Part shown: one piece after another, positions 35,773 through 44,531 of the stretch | Layout: each line of letters opens with the position of its first letter | Numbering within the stretch: position 1 is the first letter of the stretch | Assembly (NCBI RefSeq): GCF_000325665.1 | Contig: NC_019908.1 | Span: forward strand, 1-64,000 | DNA length: 64,000 bases | Direction of reading: 5' to 3' | From: Brachyspira pilosicoli P43/6/78 | Lineage (GTDB): Bacteria > Spirochaetota > Brachyspiria > Brachyspirales > Brachyspiraceae | The notes under the pieces: model-generated | What the model saw: the letters and a program-made list of their open reading frames with translations, nothing else | Database searches by the model: none | What the model was told of the DNA's origin: nothing | Position numbers and translations under genes: made by a program

Positions 35773-36267
35773 CTAAAATCCCATTAACAAATTTATAAGA
35801 ATCTTTATCACCAAATATTTTAGCTATTTCTACAGCCTCATCTATTATTACAGACTTTGGTATATCTTTTAAATATATAAGTGAATATATAGACATTCTT
35901 ATTATAGATTTATCTACATATTGTATTCTTGAAATGTTCCAGTTTTTAGAATATTTTTCTATAATACTGTCGATTTTTTGTAAATTATTTATAGTGCCTT
36001 CAACAAGCTCTTTTGTAAAACTGTTATTAGCAGCTTTTTTGTCATCATATTCAAAATTAAATAGCTCATTTATATTTACTTTTTTTCATTTATCTCATAC
36101 GAATACAAAGCCATAACAGCATATATTCTAGCCTGTCTTCTTGTTCCATATTTTGATAAATCTAAATCTTTTATTTTCTCTTTAGATTTTACAATTACTT
36201 TTTTCTTGATAGCTTTTTTAGGTGCTTCAGTATTTACTTCTTCGTTATTGTTTATTTCTTCAGACAT
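35744..36267 (-). pseudogene. nusB: Transcription antitermination factor NusB, split by a homopolymer frameshift
   Basis: NusB, with S10, forms the rRNA antitermination complex. The N-terminal part (36076-36267) has a Lys/Glu-rich extension and then the NusB start TRRQARIYAVMALYSYEIN. The frame stops after NEKK. If the A7 tract (T7 at 36080-36086) had eight bases, it would read on as VNINELFNFEYDDKKAANNSF, and later RMSIYSLIYLKDIPKSVIIDEAVEIAK and FVNGILDAI, the conserved NusB C-terminus, ending at 35744. A broken nusB would be costly, so a base-call error or slippage rescue is plausible. Confidence 0.85.
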
Positions 36268-36538
36268 ACATATCCCAGCAAAAAATTAATTTTCTGTTAT
36301 TATTTTCGGCAATGATATGCTTAAAAAATAATAGCAAATAATATTTTATATATATAAATATTAATAAATATTCATAAAATTAGTAGTGCAAATTAATAGT
36401 TTTTATTTTTATTAATTTAAAATAAAAAATATTAAGATAAAATAAAAACTTGTAAAAAATTAGCTTCTAATATAAAATTGAATATCTTTGTATATTCAAA
36501 AAATATTAAAGAAAATAAAAAAATGGAGCAAAAATAAG

Positions 36539-39304
36539 ATGGATTATAGTTCTACTATCAATTTGCCTAAAACCGCTTTTCCTATGAAAGCTGGTTTAAA
36601 GGAAAAAGAGCCCAAAATAATAAAAAAATGGGAAGATGAAAAACTTTATCAACAACTTAGAGAATTAAGAAAAGGTGCTCCTAAATGTATTTTACATGAT
36701 GGACCGCCTTATGCGAATGGAGACATTCATATTGGAACATCATTAAATAAAATTATTAAAGATATTATTGTAAGATATAAATCTGCTAAGGGGTTTGATT
36801 CTCCTTATGTTCCTGGTTGGGATTGTCATGGTATGCCTATAGAATTAAAGGTTCAAGAAAGTTTAGGAGATAAATATAAAGAAACTTCTAAATTTATAAT
36901 GAGAAAAAAATGCCGTGCTTATGCTCAAAAATATATTGATATTCAAAGAAAAGAGTTTAAAAGACTTGGAGTAATGGGAGATTGGGAAAATCCTTATCTT
37001 ACAATGTCTCCTGAATATGAATCTGAAATAGTTGAAGTATTTGCACAGTTAGTAGAGAAAGGCTACATATATAAAGGACTTAGAACTATTCACTGGTGTA
37101 TGGAGTGTGAAACTGCATTGGCTGCTGCTGAGATAGAATATGATGAAAACCATACTTCTACAAGTGTGTATGTAAGATTTCCTGTATTAAATAAAATAAA
37201 TGATAAATTAAACGGCAATGTTGATGTTATGATATGGACTACTACTCCTTGGACATTGCCTTCAAATATGGCTTGTGCTTTCAATAGAGATTTAGAGTAT
37301 GTTGCTGTTGAAATAGATGGAAGATATGCGATAATGACAACTTCTTTGGTTGATACAGTTTTATCTAAGAAAGAAATGAAAGCAGAGGGAAGAGACATTA
37401 TTCCTATATCTATAGAAGAGATTGAAAAACTTGAAATAGCACACCCATTTATAAAAGACAGAAAGTCTGCTGTTGTATTTGCTGATTATGTTGAGGCTAC
37501 TGCTGGTACAGGTGTTGTTCATACTGCTCCTGGTCATGGTATGGAAGACTATCAGACAGGTATGAATTATGGGCTTGAAATATATTGTCCGGTTGATAAA
37601 GCTGGAAGATATACAAGCGAGTTTCCAGAAATGCAGGGCATGAAAGTAAGAGATGCTAACCCTAAAGTGGTAGAAATACTTGAAAATAACGGTTCATTAT
37701 ACCATAAAGAGAAAGTTACTCACAGTTATCCTATTTGTTGGAGATGTAAAAATCCATTAATATTCAGAGCTACTTCTCAGTGGTTTATGAATATGACTCA
37801 TGATAATATAGATGAAAGAACAGTTAAATCTTTAGATAATATTAAATGGTATCCAGCTTGGGGACATGACAGAATGAAAAAAATGCTTGAAAATCGCCCT
37901 GACTGGTGTTTATCAAGACAGCGTTCTTGGGGAGTTCCTATACCTGCATTCTATTGTAAAAACTGCGGAAAAACTTTACTTACTGCTGAATCTACAAGAC
38001 ATTTTGCTGAAATAGTAAAAACTAAAGGAATGGACGTTTGGTTTGAATTAGAGGCTAAAGATTTACTTCCTGAAGGCACTAAATGTGAATGCGGAAGCTG
38101 TGATTTTGATAAAGAGCAAGATATTTTGGACGTTTGGTTTGATTCTGGTGTATCATCTTTTGCAGCACAGAAAACTAACAAAGATTTGGACGGAGTTTTC
38201 CCTGTTGATATATATTTAGAGGGAGGCGACCAATACAGAGGTTGGTTCCAAGCTGCAATTTGGCCTTCTATGGCTATAAGAGGAATACCTCCATACAAAG
38301 AGCTTGTAACTCATGGTTGGACTTTAGACGAGCAGGGCAGAGCTATGCATAAAAGTGCGGGTAATGTTGTTTCACCTTTAGAAGTTATTGACAAATATGG
38401 TGCTGATATATTAAGACTTTGGTGTATAAGCGAAGACTTCACTCACAATGCACGTGTTGGTGATAACATGATGAAGGCTATTGCTGACAACTACAGAAAA
38501 ATAAGAAACACTTTCAGATATTTGTTAGGCAATATTTCTGATTTTGATTACAGCAAAGAAAAGGTTGAAGTTAAAGATTTACTTCCTGTAGACAGATATG
38601 CTTTATCAAGACTTCATAGTTTTATAAAAGTTGCTGATAAGGCTTGTGATGGTTATGAGTTCCATTTATTCTATCAAAGACTTATAAATTACTGTGTTGT
38701 TGAGCTTTCTGCTACTTACTTTGACATTATAAAAGATAGATTATACTGTGATAGAAAAGATTCTCTCTCAAGAAGAAGTGCTCAGACTGTACTTGTTGAG
38801 ATATTAGATGTATTAGTAAAATTAATAGCTCCAGTACTTCCTTTCACAACCGATGAGGTTTGGGGGTACTACAAAGGTGAAAATGCTTCTTCTGTACATT
38901 TAGAGTTATATCCTAAAGCTGATGAGAGTTTAATTGATTTAGAGTTAGAAAGCGAGTGGGCTTCAATTCTTAAAGTACGCGATGATGTATTATTATCACT
39001 TGAAAGAGCTAGAGATAACAGCACAATCGGAAAATCTTTAGAGGCTTATATCACAATATGCACTAAAGAATCATCAACTAAAGACTTGCTTGCTAAATAC
39101 GAAAAATATTTAAACGAAATCTTCATCGTAAGTAAAGTAACACTTTCTGATAGCAAAGATGACACATTTATAGAAGGCGCCGTTTCTTTTGTTAAGACAG
39201 AGAAAGCTAGTCATGAAAAATGCGTACGCTGTTGGGGACATTATGACAGTGTAGGAAGTGAGCATAAAGAGTTATGTACTAGATGTGCTGAGGCAGTAAA
39301 ATAA
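36539..39304 (+). CDS. ileS: Isoleucyl-tRNA synthetase
   Basis: IleRS (921 aa from the ATG at 36539, which has GGAG upstream) charges tRNA-Ile. The class I HIGH motif is in PYANGDIHIGTSLN near residue 57-70. The CP1 editing domain carries TTPWTLPSNMACAF and GTGVVHTAPGHGMEDY. The KMSKS loop reads MHKSAGN near 602. The C-terminal zinc finger is CVRCWGH...CTRC. Length and order are those of bacterial IleRS. An in-frame upstream extension to 36488 is unlikely to be translated. No T-box leader was recognised. It is monocistronic with a terminator. Confidence 0.96.
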   Translation: MDYSSTINLPKTAFPMKAGLKEKEPKIIKKWEDEKLYQQLRELRKGAPKCILHDGPPYANGDIHIGTSLNKIIKDIIVRYKSAKGFDSPYVPGWDCHGMPIELKVQESLGDKYKETSKFIMRKKCRAYAQKYIDIQRKEFKRLGVMGDWENPYLTMSPEYESEIVEVFAQLVEKGYIYKGLRTIHWCMECETALAAAEIEYDENHTSTSVYVRFPVLNKINDKLNGNVDVMIWTTTPWTLPSNMACAFNRDLEYVAVEIDGRYAIMTTSLVDTVLSKKEMKAEGRDIIPISIEEIEKLEIAHPFIKDRKSAVVFADYVEATAGTGVVHTAPGHGMEDYQTGMNYGLEIYCPVDKAGRYTSEFPEMQGMKVRDANPKVVEILENNGSLYHKEKVTHSYPICWRCKNPLIFRATSQWFMNMTHDNIDERTVKSLDNIKWYPAWGHDRMKKMLENRPDWCLSRQRSWGVPIPAFYCKNCGKTLLTAESTRHFAEIVKTKGMDVWFELEAKDLLPEGTKCECGSCDFDKEQDILDVWFDSGVSSFAAQKTNKDLDGVFPVDIYLEGGDQYRGWFQAAIWPSMAIRGIPPYKELVTHGWTLDEQGRAMHKSAGNVVSPLEVIDKYGADILRLWCISEDFTHNARVGDNMMKAIADNYRKIRNTFRYLLGNISDFDYSKEKVEVKDLLPVDRYALSRLHSFIKVADKACDGYEFHLFYQRLINYCVVELSATYFDIIKDRLYCDRKDSLSRRSAQTVLVEILDVLVKLIAPVLPFTTDEVWGYYKGENASSVHLELYPKADESLIDLELESEWASILKVRDDVLLSLERARDNSTIGKSLEAYITICTKESSTKDLLAKYEKYLNEIFIVSKVTLSDSKDDTFIEGAVSFVKTEKASHEKCVRCWGHYDSVGSEHKELCTRCAEAVK

Positions 39305-39331
39305 AAAAATAATTAATATTTAGATATTATA

Positions 39332-39361
39332 AAAGGGCGGCTGTAATGGCTGCCTTTTTTT
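39332..39361 (+). terminator. Terminator after ileS
   Basis: AAGGGCGGC (39333-39341) pairs with GCTGCCTT (39349-39356) through G-C and one G-U pair, followed by seven T. Confidence 0.75.
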
Positions 39362-39475
39362 ATTTATAAATTTGTTAAAATATAATATTAATTATTGATA
39401 GCAGTAAAATGGAACTATAAGAGGTTTAAATAAATTATTATATTATTATAATTTAAGAATTAAAAAGGAGTTATA

Positions 39476-39751
39476 ATGATGACAGTATATAATAAAATAG
39501 GAACTTCAAACGAAAATCCTCCAAATGGTTATAATACTTGGAAAGAATATTGGGAATATAAAAAAGGGAAAAAATTTCAAAAGTGTTCTAATCTGCTATG
39601 TAATAATGATGCTGAAGTTGGAGCTCATGTTTATCCTAATTATTCACATGATACAATATACATAGTACCTTTGTGCAAAGAATGTAATCATATTTATAAC
39701 CAATCACCTATGAATGTAGAAGAAATGGATTTGCTTAGACTTAATCAGTAA
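39476..39751 (+). CDS. Small HNH-like zinc protein
   Basis: A 91-aa protein with four cysteines and two histidines in an HNH/treble-clef-like order: KCSNLLCNNDAEVGAHVYPNYSHD followed by IVPLCKECNHIYN. That order (C-x4-C, GAHV, then LC-x2-CN) is what HNH endonuclease cores look like, but the last catalytic His/Asn helix is short, so nuclease activity is uncertain. AAGGAG precedes the ATG. It stands alone between ileS and the PadR pair. It could equally be a zinc-binding adaptor. Confidence 0.6.
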   Translation: MMTVYNKIGTSNENPPNGYNTWKEYWEYKKGKKFQKCSNLLCNNDAEVGAHVYPNYSHDTIYIVPLCKECNHIYNQSPMNVEEMDLLRLNQ

Positions 39752-39872
39752 ATATATTTTTGTATGATGAAAATTATTTATTATCAATTCTTTTATTGAT
39801 TATTAAAATTTAAAATAAACTGTTAAATTTATATATAAGTAATAAATATTTTATTATAATGTAAATATAATG

Positions 39873-39904
39873 GTATAGTTAGTATTTGCTAGCTATACTT
39901 TTTT
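39873..39904 (+). terminator. Terminator upstream of padR, sibling of the one at 41395
   Basis: GTATAGTTAG (39873-39882), loop TATTTG, CTAGCTATAC (39889-39898), then six T. The arms and the identical six-base loop match the terminator at 41395-41425. The rest of the 280-bp gap is AT-rich and empty apart from the padR promoter. Confidence 0.75.
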
Positions 39905-39956
39905 GTTTTAATAATCATTATTCTATTAAAATATTAAAAAATAATTATCTTTCTAC

Positions 39957-40006
39957 TTGACAATTCTATGTATATGATGTACTATACTGTGTATAACACA
40001 CTATAG
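39957..40006 (+). promoter_or_regulatory. padR promoter overlapped by a 25-bp palindromic operator
   Basis: TTGACA (39957-39962), a 17-bp spacer and TACTAT (39980-39985) make a good promoter. A near-perfect palindrome spans 39982-40006: outer arms CTATA and TATAG, inner arms TGTGT and ACACA, separated by one unpaired base on each side and a 3-base centre. It covers the end of the -10 box and the start site. It is the expected place for PadR autorepression. Confidence 0.7.
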
Positions 40007-40031
40007 CGTAATAACTAATAAGGAGGTCTGC

Positions 40032-40364
40032 TTGAATAATGATGATTTAATTTCTAGTTTGGTGCAAGAATTAAGGAGGGGAACTTTAATAATGGTTGTA
40101 TTAAGCCAGCTAAAAAATGAAGAATATGGATACAGCTTAATAAATAAGTTAAAAGAAAATGGGATAACAATAGAGTCTAATACTTTATACCCGCTTTTAA
40201 GAAGATTGGAAAATCAGGGGCTTTTAAAAAGTGAGTGGAAAACAAATGAAGAAAAACCCAGAAAATATTATTTAATAACAAAAGATGGTTTGAAAGTATT
40301 AGAAAAATCTAAAGAACATTGGAGAGAGTATTCTAATGCCATAAACAAAATTCTTGAAAAATAA
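40032..40364 (+). CDS. PadR-family transcriptional regulator
   Basis: A 110-aa PadR-type winged-helix repressor. Start is TTG at 40032 with a perfect AGGAGG five bases ahead. The family pattern is complete: RRGTLIMVVLSQLKNEEYGYSLINKL (helices 1-2), NTLYPLLRRLENQGLLKSEW (recognition helix and wing entry), PRKYYLITKDG (wing), then a dimerisation helix. It is paired with a HAAS-domain membrane protein 19 bp downstream, a frequent PadR arrangement. The palindromic operator in its promoter predicts autoregulation. The inducer is unknown. Confidence 0.92.
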   Translation: MNNDDLISSLVQELRRGTLIMVVLSQLKNEEYGYSLINKLKENGITIESNTLYPLLRRLENQGLLKSEWKTNEEKPRKYYLITKDGLKVLEKSKEHWREYSNAINKILEK

Positions 40365-40383
40365 TTAAATTAAAGGAAAAATT

Positions 40384-41349
40384 ATGAAAGAACTTAGTAA
40401 AGATGTAAATGATTTAATAGAAAGATATATTTATGCTGTTACAAAGAAAATGTCTTCAAAAATTAGAAATGATGTTGCTGATGAATTAAAGACATTAATT
40501 TATGATACAATAGAAGAAAGATATAATGATAAAGAAATAACTTTAAAAGATGCAAAAATCGTTTTAATGGAATTGGGAAGCCCTAATCAACTTTATCAAA
40601 AATATGATAATTCTTCAGATAAATGCTTAATAGGTCAGCCTTATTATAATTATTATAAAGATATATTAAAGATTGTTTTAACATGCACTATCTTTGGAAT
40701 AGTATTGTCTTATATAGTTAATATTGGAAATCAGAGTATATCAAAATTTATTAGTGATATAATATTTGCTGCTATATTATCTTTTTCTTTTGTTACTTTA
40801 ATATTTATTTTTATGTATAAGTTTAATATTGATTTTTTAAACAATGATATTGATTTTGATAAATTACCAAAACTTCCAAATAATAATATAAAAACAAATA
40901 AATATTTTTCTTTATTATCAATATTATTTGCTGTTATATTTTTAAGTTTATTTATTTTATCTCCAAGTATATTTAGTTTTAATATAGATGGTAAGTTTAT
41001 AAATTTATTTAATACTGATATTATAAAATCATCATATTTATTTGCTGTATTTTTTATTGTTTTATTAATATTTAGAGAGATAATAAAGATAGTTGATAAT
41101 AGTTATAATATTAGAAACACAATATTATTTATAGCTATTAATATATTTTCTGCCGTTGTTTCTTTTGTATGGTTTTTTAATTATAATTTAATAAATGAAG
41201 TATTTATTGATTCTTTGATAAAAAATGCAAGCAATAATTTGATTTTATCTATATTTAATAATTTTCAAATTTTTTGTTTTTTTATGATATTATTAGCATT
41301 GGTTTTAGATAGTATTGATAAAATATTAAAATTTAGGCGTAACTGTTAA
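40384..41349 (+). CDS. HAAS-domain multi-pass membrane protein
   Basis: A 321-aa protein. Residues 1-75 form a HAAS/DUF1700-like helical domain (DLIERYIYAVTKKMSSKIRNDVADELKTLI, then DAKIVLMELGSPNQLYQKY). From residue about 95 there are six or seven predicted membrane helices. HAAS proteins typically accompany PadR repressors and are thought to pass membrane or envelope signals to them. AAAGGAAAA precedes the ATG. A terminator follows, so PadR-HAAS is a two-gene operon. Confidence 0.82.
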   Translation: MKELSKDVNDLIERYIYAVTKKMSSKIRNDVADELKTLIYDTIEERYNDKEITLKDAKIVLMELGSPNQLYQKYDNSSDKCLIGQPYYNYYKDILKIVLTCTIFGIVLSYIVNIGNQSISKFISDIIFAAILSFSFVTLIFIFMYKFNIDFLNNDIDFDKLPKLPNNNIKTNKYFSLLSILFAVIFLSLFILSPSIFSFNIDGKFINLFNTDIIKSSYLFAVFFIVLLIFREIIKIVDNSYNIRNTILFIAINIFSAVVSFVWFFNYNLINEVFIDSLIKNASNNLILSIFNNFQIFCFFMILLALVLDSIDKILKFRRNC

Positions 41350-41394
41350 ATTTGTATATTTATATAACTAAATAAAAATGTAGAAGATATGAGA

Positions 41395-41425
41395 GGATAG
41401 TTAGTATTTGCTGACTGTCCTTTTT
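41395..41425 (+). terminator. Terminator after the HAAS gene
   Basis: GGATAGTTAG (41395-41404), loop TATTTG, CTGACTGTCC (41411-41420) with two G-U pairs, then five T. It shares loop and arm sequence with the hairpin at 39873-39898, so the PadR pair is bracketed by two related terminators. Confidence 0.75.
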
Positions 41426-41492
41426 ATTATTATTGAATATTTAAGTAAAATTTTATATACTATATAAAAAGTATTGTGAAAATGAGGTGTTT

Positions 41493-44400
41493 ATGGCGAA
41501 TTATAATTCAGCTAAACAGAAAGCTTATGATGTTATTTTGCATTTGGTGGATAATTTTCAAAATGGTATAAAAAGTAAAAATGAAACGGAGACTAGAAGG
41601 TATTATATTGATAAGTTTTTTGAGGCTTTGGGGTGGGATGTTGGTAATGAAAAAGGTAAAAGGGAAGTTATACATGAGGATATAGTGAAGGTGAAAGGGA
41701 AGACTAAATTTCCTGATTATGGCTTTTATTTTAAGGGGAAGAGAGTATTTTTTGTGGAGGCGAAAGATACTAAAGTTGATATAAAAAATGACAGTAGGCC
41801 TGCATTTCAATTGAGGTCTTATGCTTGGAGTGCAAAACTTGGTGTGAGTATTTTGACGGATTTTGAGGAGTTTGCCGTTTATGACTGTACTGTGCGTCCG
41901 AAAGAAAATGATAGGACTGAGGCGGCTAGAATAAAGTATTTTACTTATGAAGATTATTTGAAAGAGGGTGTTTTTGATTATATATATGATTTATTTGAAA
42001 GAGATAATGTTGCTAATGGTTCTTTAGATGCTTATTCTGAGAACTTATGCAATAGAAAGGGGAGCGAGACAGTTGATGTGCATTTTCTTAGCACTTTAGA
42101 TGAGCTTAGGACGAAATTGGCTGTTGTGATAAGTAAGCTTAATAGGGAGATGAGCGAGAAAGATATAAATTATGCGGTGCAGCAGATTATTGACAGGATT
42201 ATATTTTTGAGGGTGGCTGAGGATAGGAATGTTGAGAATTATGGGCTTCTTGCTTTGGCTAATCCTAAAAATAAAAATGAAGATGATTTTAAAAATTACG
42301 GTTTTAATGGGGAGAATAGTTATTATGAGAATTTGAATTATATTTTTGATAGGGCTAATGAGAAATATAATTCGGGGTTATTTGATGAAGATGCGATAGT
42401 AAGAAATTTAAATATAGATGATAAAACAATAAAAGATATTATAGATGAGCTTTATACACCTAAGAATCCTTATCAGTTTTCAGTGATACCAGTTGAGATA
42501 ATAGGTAATGCTTATGAGCAGTTTTTGGGCAAGACTATTAGTATAGATAAGAATCACAAGGCGGTTATAGAATTAAAGCCTGAGGTACGCAAGGCGGGAG
42601 GAGTTTATTATACGCCTGAGTATATAGTAGATTACATAGTAGCGAATACGGTAGGGGAGGCTATAAAGGGTAAGACACCCGATGAGATAGTAAATATAAA
42701 GATATTGGACCCAGCTTGCGGCAGCGGAAGTTTTTTACTTGGGGCGTATAAATATTTGCTAAATTATCATAAGGAATATTTTTTGAAGAATAAGACAAAG
42801 AAATATATGGGTTCAAGATATGAGATAATAGACGAGAGCGGTAATTTAGCATTATGGGTACGTAAGCAGATACTAATTAATAACATATTTGGTGTAGACA
42901 TAGACAGCAATGCGGTAGAGGTAGCGAAATTATCACTTTTATTAAAAAGTTTTGAAGATTCTTTCAATGTTAATGAATACGGGCAAGGTTCTTTACTTAA
43001 TGAGAAAATCCTTCCAAGTTTGGATAACAATATCAAGTGCGGTAACAGCTTGATAGGTAATGATTTTTACGAGAGCCATTTAGATTTGGACGATGCCACT
43101 TTATATAAAATAAACTGCTTTGATTGGGAGGAAGAGTTTAAAAGCATTTTTAAAGGCGGCGGCTTTGATGTAGTTATTGGCAATCCTCCGTATGTAAAAA
43201 TTCAAACTATGATGGAGTCAAGTCCTTTATCTGTTGAAACATTAAAACAAACTTATAAAAGTGCAAGCAGCGGTAATATAGATATTTATTTATGTTTTGT
43301 TGAAAAAGCTTTTGAGTTATTAAAGCCTACAGGTGAAATGGGCTATATTTTGCCGCATAAATTTTTTAAAGTAGATATGGGAGAGAATTTAAGAGAAATA
43401 ATATCTAATAAGAAGGCATTAAAAAAAGTTGTATATTTTGGAGAAAACCAAATATTTGATAATGCTACTACATATACTTGTTTATTATTTTTATCTAATG
43501 AAGAACAAGATAATTTTAAATTATTGAGATTTGATGAAAATGTAGATGTAAAAGAAAAATTGATTGACGCTACTTTTGAAACTTTTCCTATTAGTATAAT
43601 AACAAAAGATAATTGGAATTTCTATAGTAATAATACTTTATCTATAATAGAAAAGTTAAAAAATTATAAAACAGTTTTAAAAGACATATCTCGTAAAATT
43701 TTTGTTGGACTTCAAACTAGTTCTGACATTATTTATGTTTTACATGGAGGAGAAGAAAATAACGGAATTGTTAAAACTTATTCTAAATCATTAGATAGAG
43801 AAATTGAGATAGAAAGAGGATTTATAAAACCATTTTTATTTGGTAAAGATATTAAAAGATATTGTACACCTATAAATACTAAATGGGTTATATTTCCATA
43901 TAAATTAGTATCTGATTCTGCAGTATTATATTCTCAAAAAGAAATAAAGGAACAGTTTCCAAAGGCTTGGGAATATTTAAAAGAGAATAAAAAAGCATTA
44001 GAAAATAGAGAAAATGGTAAAATGCGAAATGAAAAATTTTATGCATATATATATCCTAAAAATCTTAATGAATTTGAGCATAAGAAAATTTCTTTTCCTG
44101 ATATTAATATGAGAATGCAGGCTGTTATTGATGATAAAAATTTGTATCATACAACTACAATTTACAGTATTGTATTTAATGAAAAAGCTATATATAACAT
44201 CAATGTTTATATGGGAATTTTTAATAGTAAGTTATTTACTTATTATGTTAAAAAAACAGGTACTATATTAAGAGGCAATACAACAAGATTTAAACCTCAA
44301 TATATAAATGATTTTCCTATTCCAGATATTGATAAAAATACAGAAGAAAATTTAATTAAACTCGTTGATAATATTATGGAGCTTAATAAAAAATTATCTT

Positions 44401-44531
44401 CTGAAAAAAATCCTAATTCTATTACTATGCTCAACAGGCAAATAAATGCTGTTGACAAGCAGATTGATGCTTTAGTGTACAAGTTATATAATTTGAACGA
44501 TGAGGAAATAAAGATTATTGAGGGTGAATAA
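41493..44531 (+). CDS. Type IIG restriction-modification enzyme (Eco57I-like, fused nuclease-methyltransferase)
   Basis: A 1012-aa single-chain restriction enzyme. An N-terminal PD-(D/E)XK nuclease domain (FPDYGFYFKGKRVFFVEAK, about 72-91) is followed by a helical linker and an N6-adenine methyltransferase with motif I ILDPACGSGSFLLGAY (about 403-418) and motif IV NPPY (about 564-567). A C-terminal target-recognition region of about 350 residues includes DISRKIFVGLQTSSD and ends in a coiled coil. It would methylate and cut at its own site without partners. I prefer the ATG at 41493 over a GTG at 41487. Its stop codon overlaps the RT start by one base (TAATG), so the two are coupled. Confidence 0.9.
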   Translation: MANYNSAKQKAYDVILHLVDNFQNGIKSKNETETRRYYIDKFFEALGWDVGNEKGKREVIHEDIVKVKGKTKFPDYGFYFKGKRVFFVEAKDTKVDIKNDSRPAFQLRSYAWSAKLGVSILTDFEEFAVYDCTVRPKENDRTEAARIKYFTYEDYLKEGVFDYIYDLFERDNVANGSLDAYSENLCNRKGSETVDVHFLSTLDELRTKLAVVISKLNREMSEKDINYAVQQIIDRIIFLRVAEDRNVENYGLLALANPKNKNEDDFKNYGFNGENSYYENLNYIFDRANEKYNSGLFDEDAIVRNLNIDDKTIKDIIDELYTPKNPYQFSVIPVEIIGNAYEQFLGKTISIDKNHKAVIELKPEVRKAGGVYYTPEYIVDYIVANTVGEAIKGKTPDEIVNIKILDPACGSGSFLLGAYKYLLNYHKEYFLKNKTKKYMGSRYEIIDESGNLALWVRKQILINNIFGVDIDSNAVEVAKLSLLLKSFEDSFNVNEYGQGSLLNEKILPSLDNNIKCGNSLIGNDFYESHLDLDDATLYKINCFDWEEEFKSIFKGGGFDVVIGNPPYVKIQTMMESSPLSVETLKQTYKSASSGNIDIYLCFVEKAFELLKPTGEMGYILPHKFFKVDMGENLREIISNKKALKKVVYFGENQIFDNATTYTCLLFLSNEEQDNFKLLRFDENVDVKEKLIDATFETFPISIITKDNWNFYSNNTLSIIEKLKNYKTVLKDISRKIFVGLQTSSDIIYVLHGGEENNGIVKTYSKSLDREIEIERGFIKPFLFGKDIKRYCTPINTKWVIFPYKLVSDSAVLYSQKEIKEQFPKAWEYLKENKKALENRENGKMRNEKFYAYIYPKNLNEFEHKKISFPDINMRMQAVIDDKNLYHTTTIYSIVFNEKAIYNINVYMGIFNSKLFTYYVKKTGTILRGNTTRFKPQYINDFPIPDIDKNTEENLIKLVDNIMELNKKLSSEKNPNSITMLNRQINAVDKQIDALVYKLYNLNDEEIKIIEGE

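Noticed and set aside
36268-36538. T-box leader for ileS
   Set aside because: No T-box sequence, specifier hairpin or antiterminator could be seen; the leader is nearly pure A/T.
42661-43036. Minus-strand ORFs in the type IIG gene
   Set aside because: They lie opposite the methyltransferase motifs and have no independent support.
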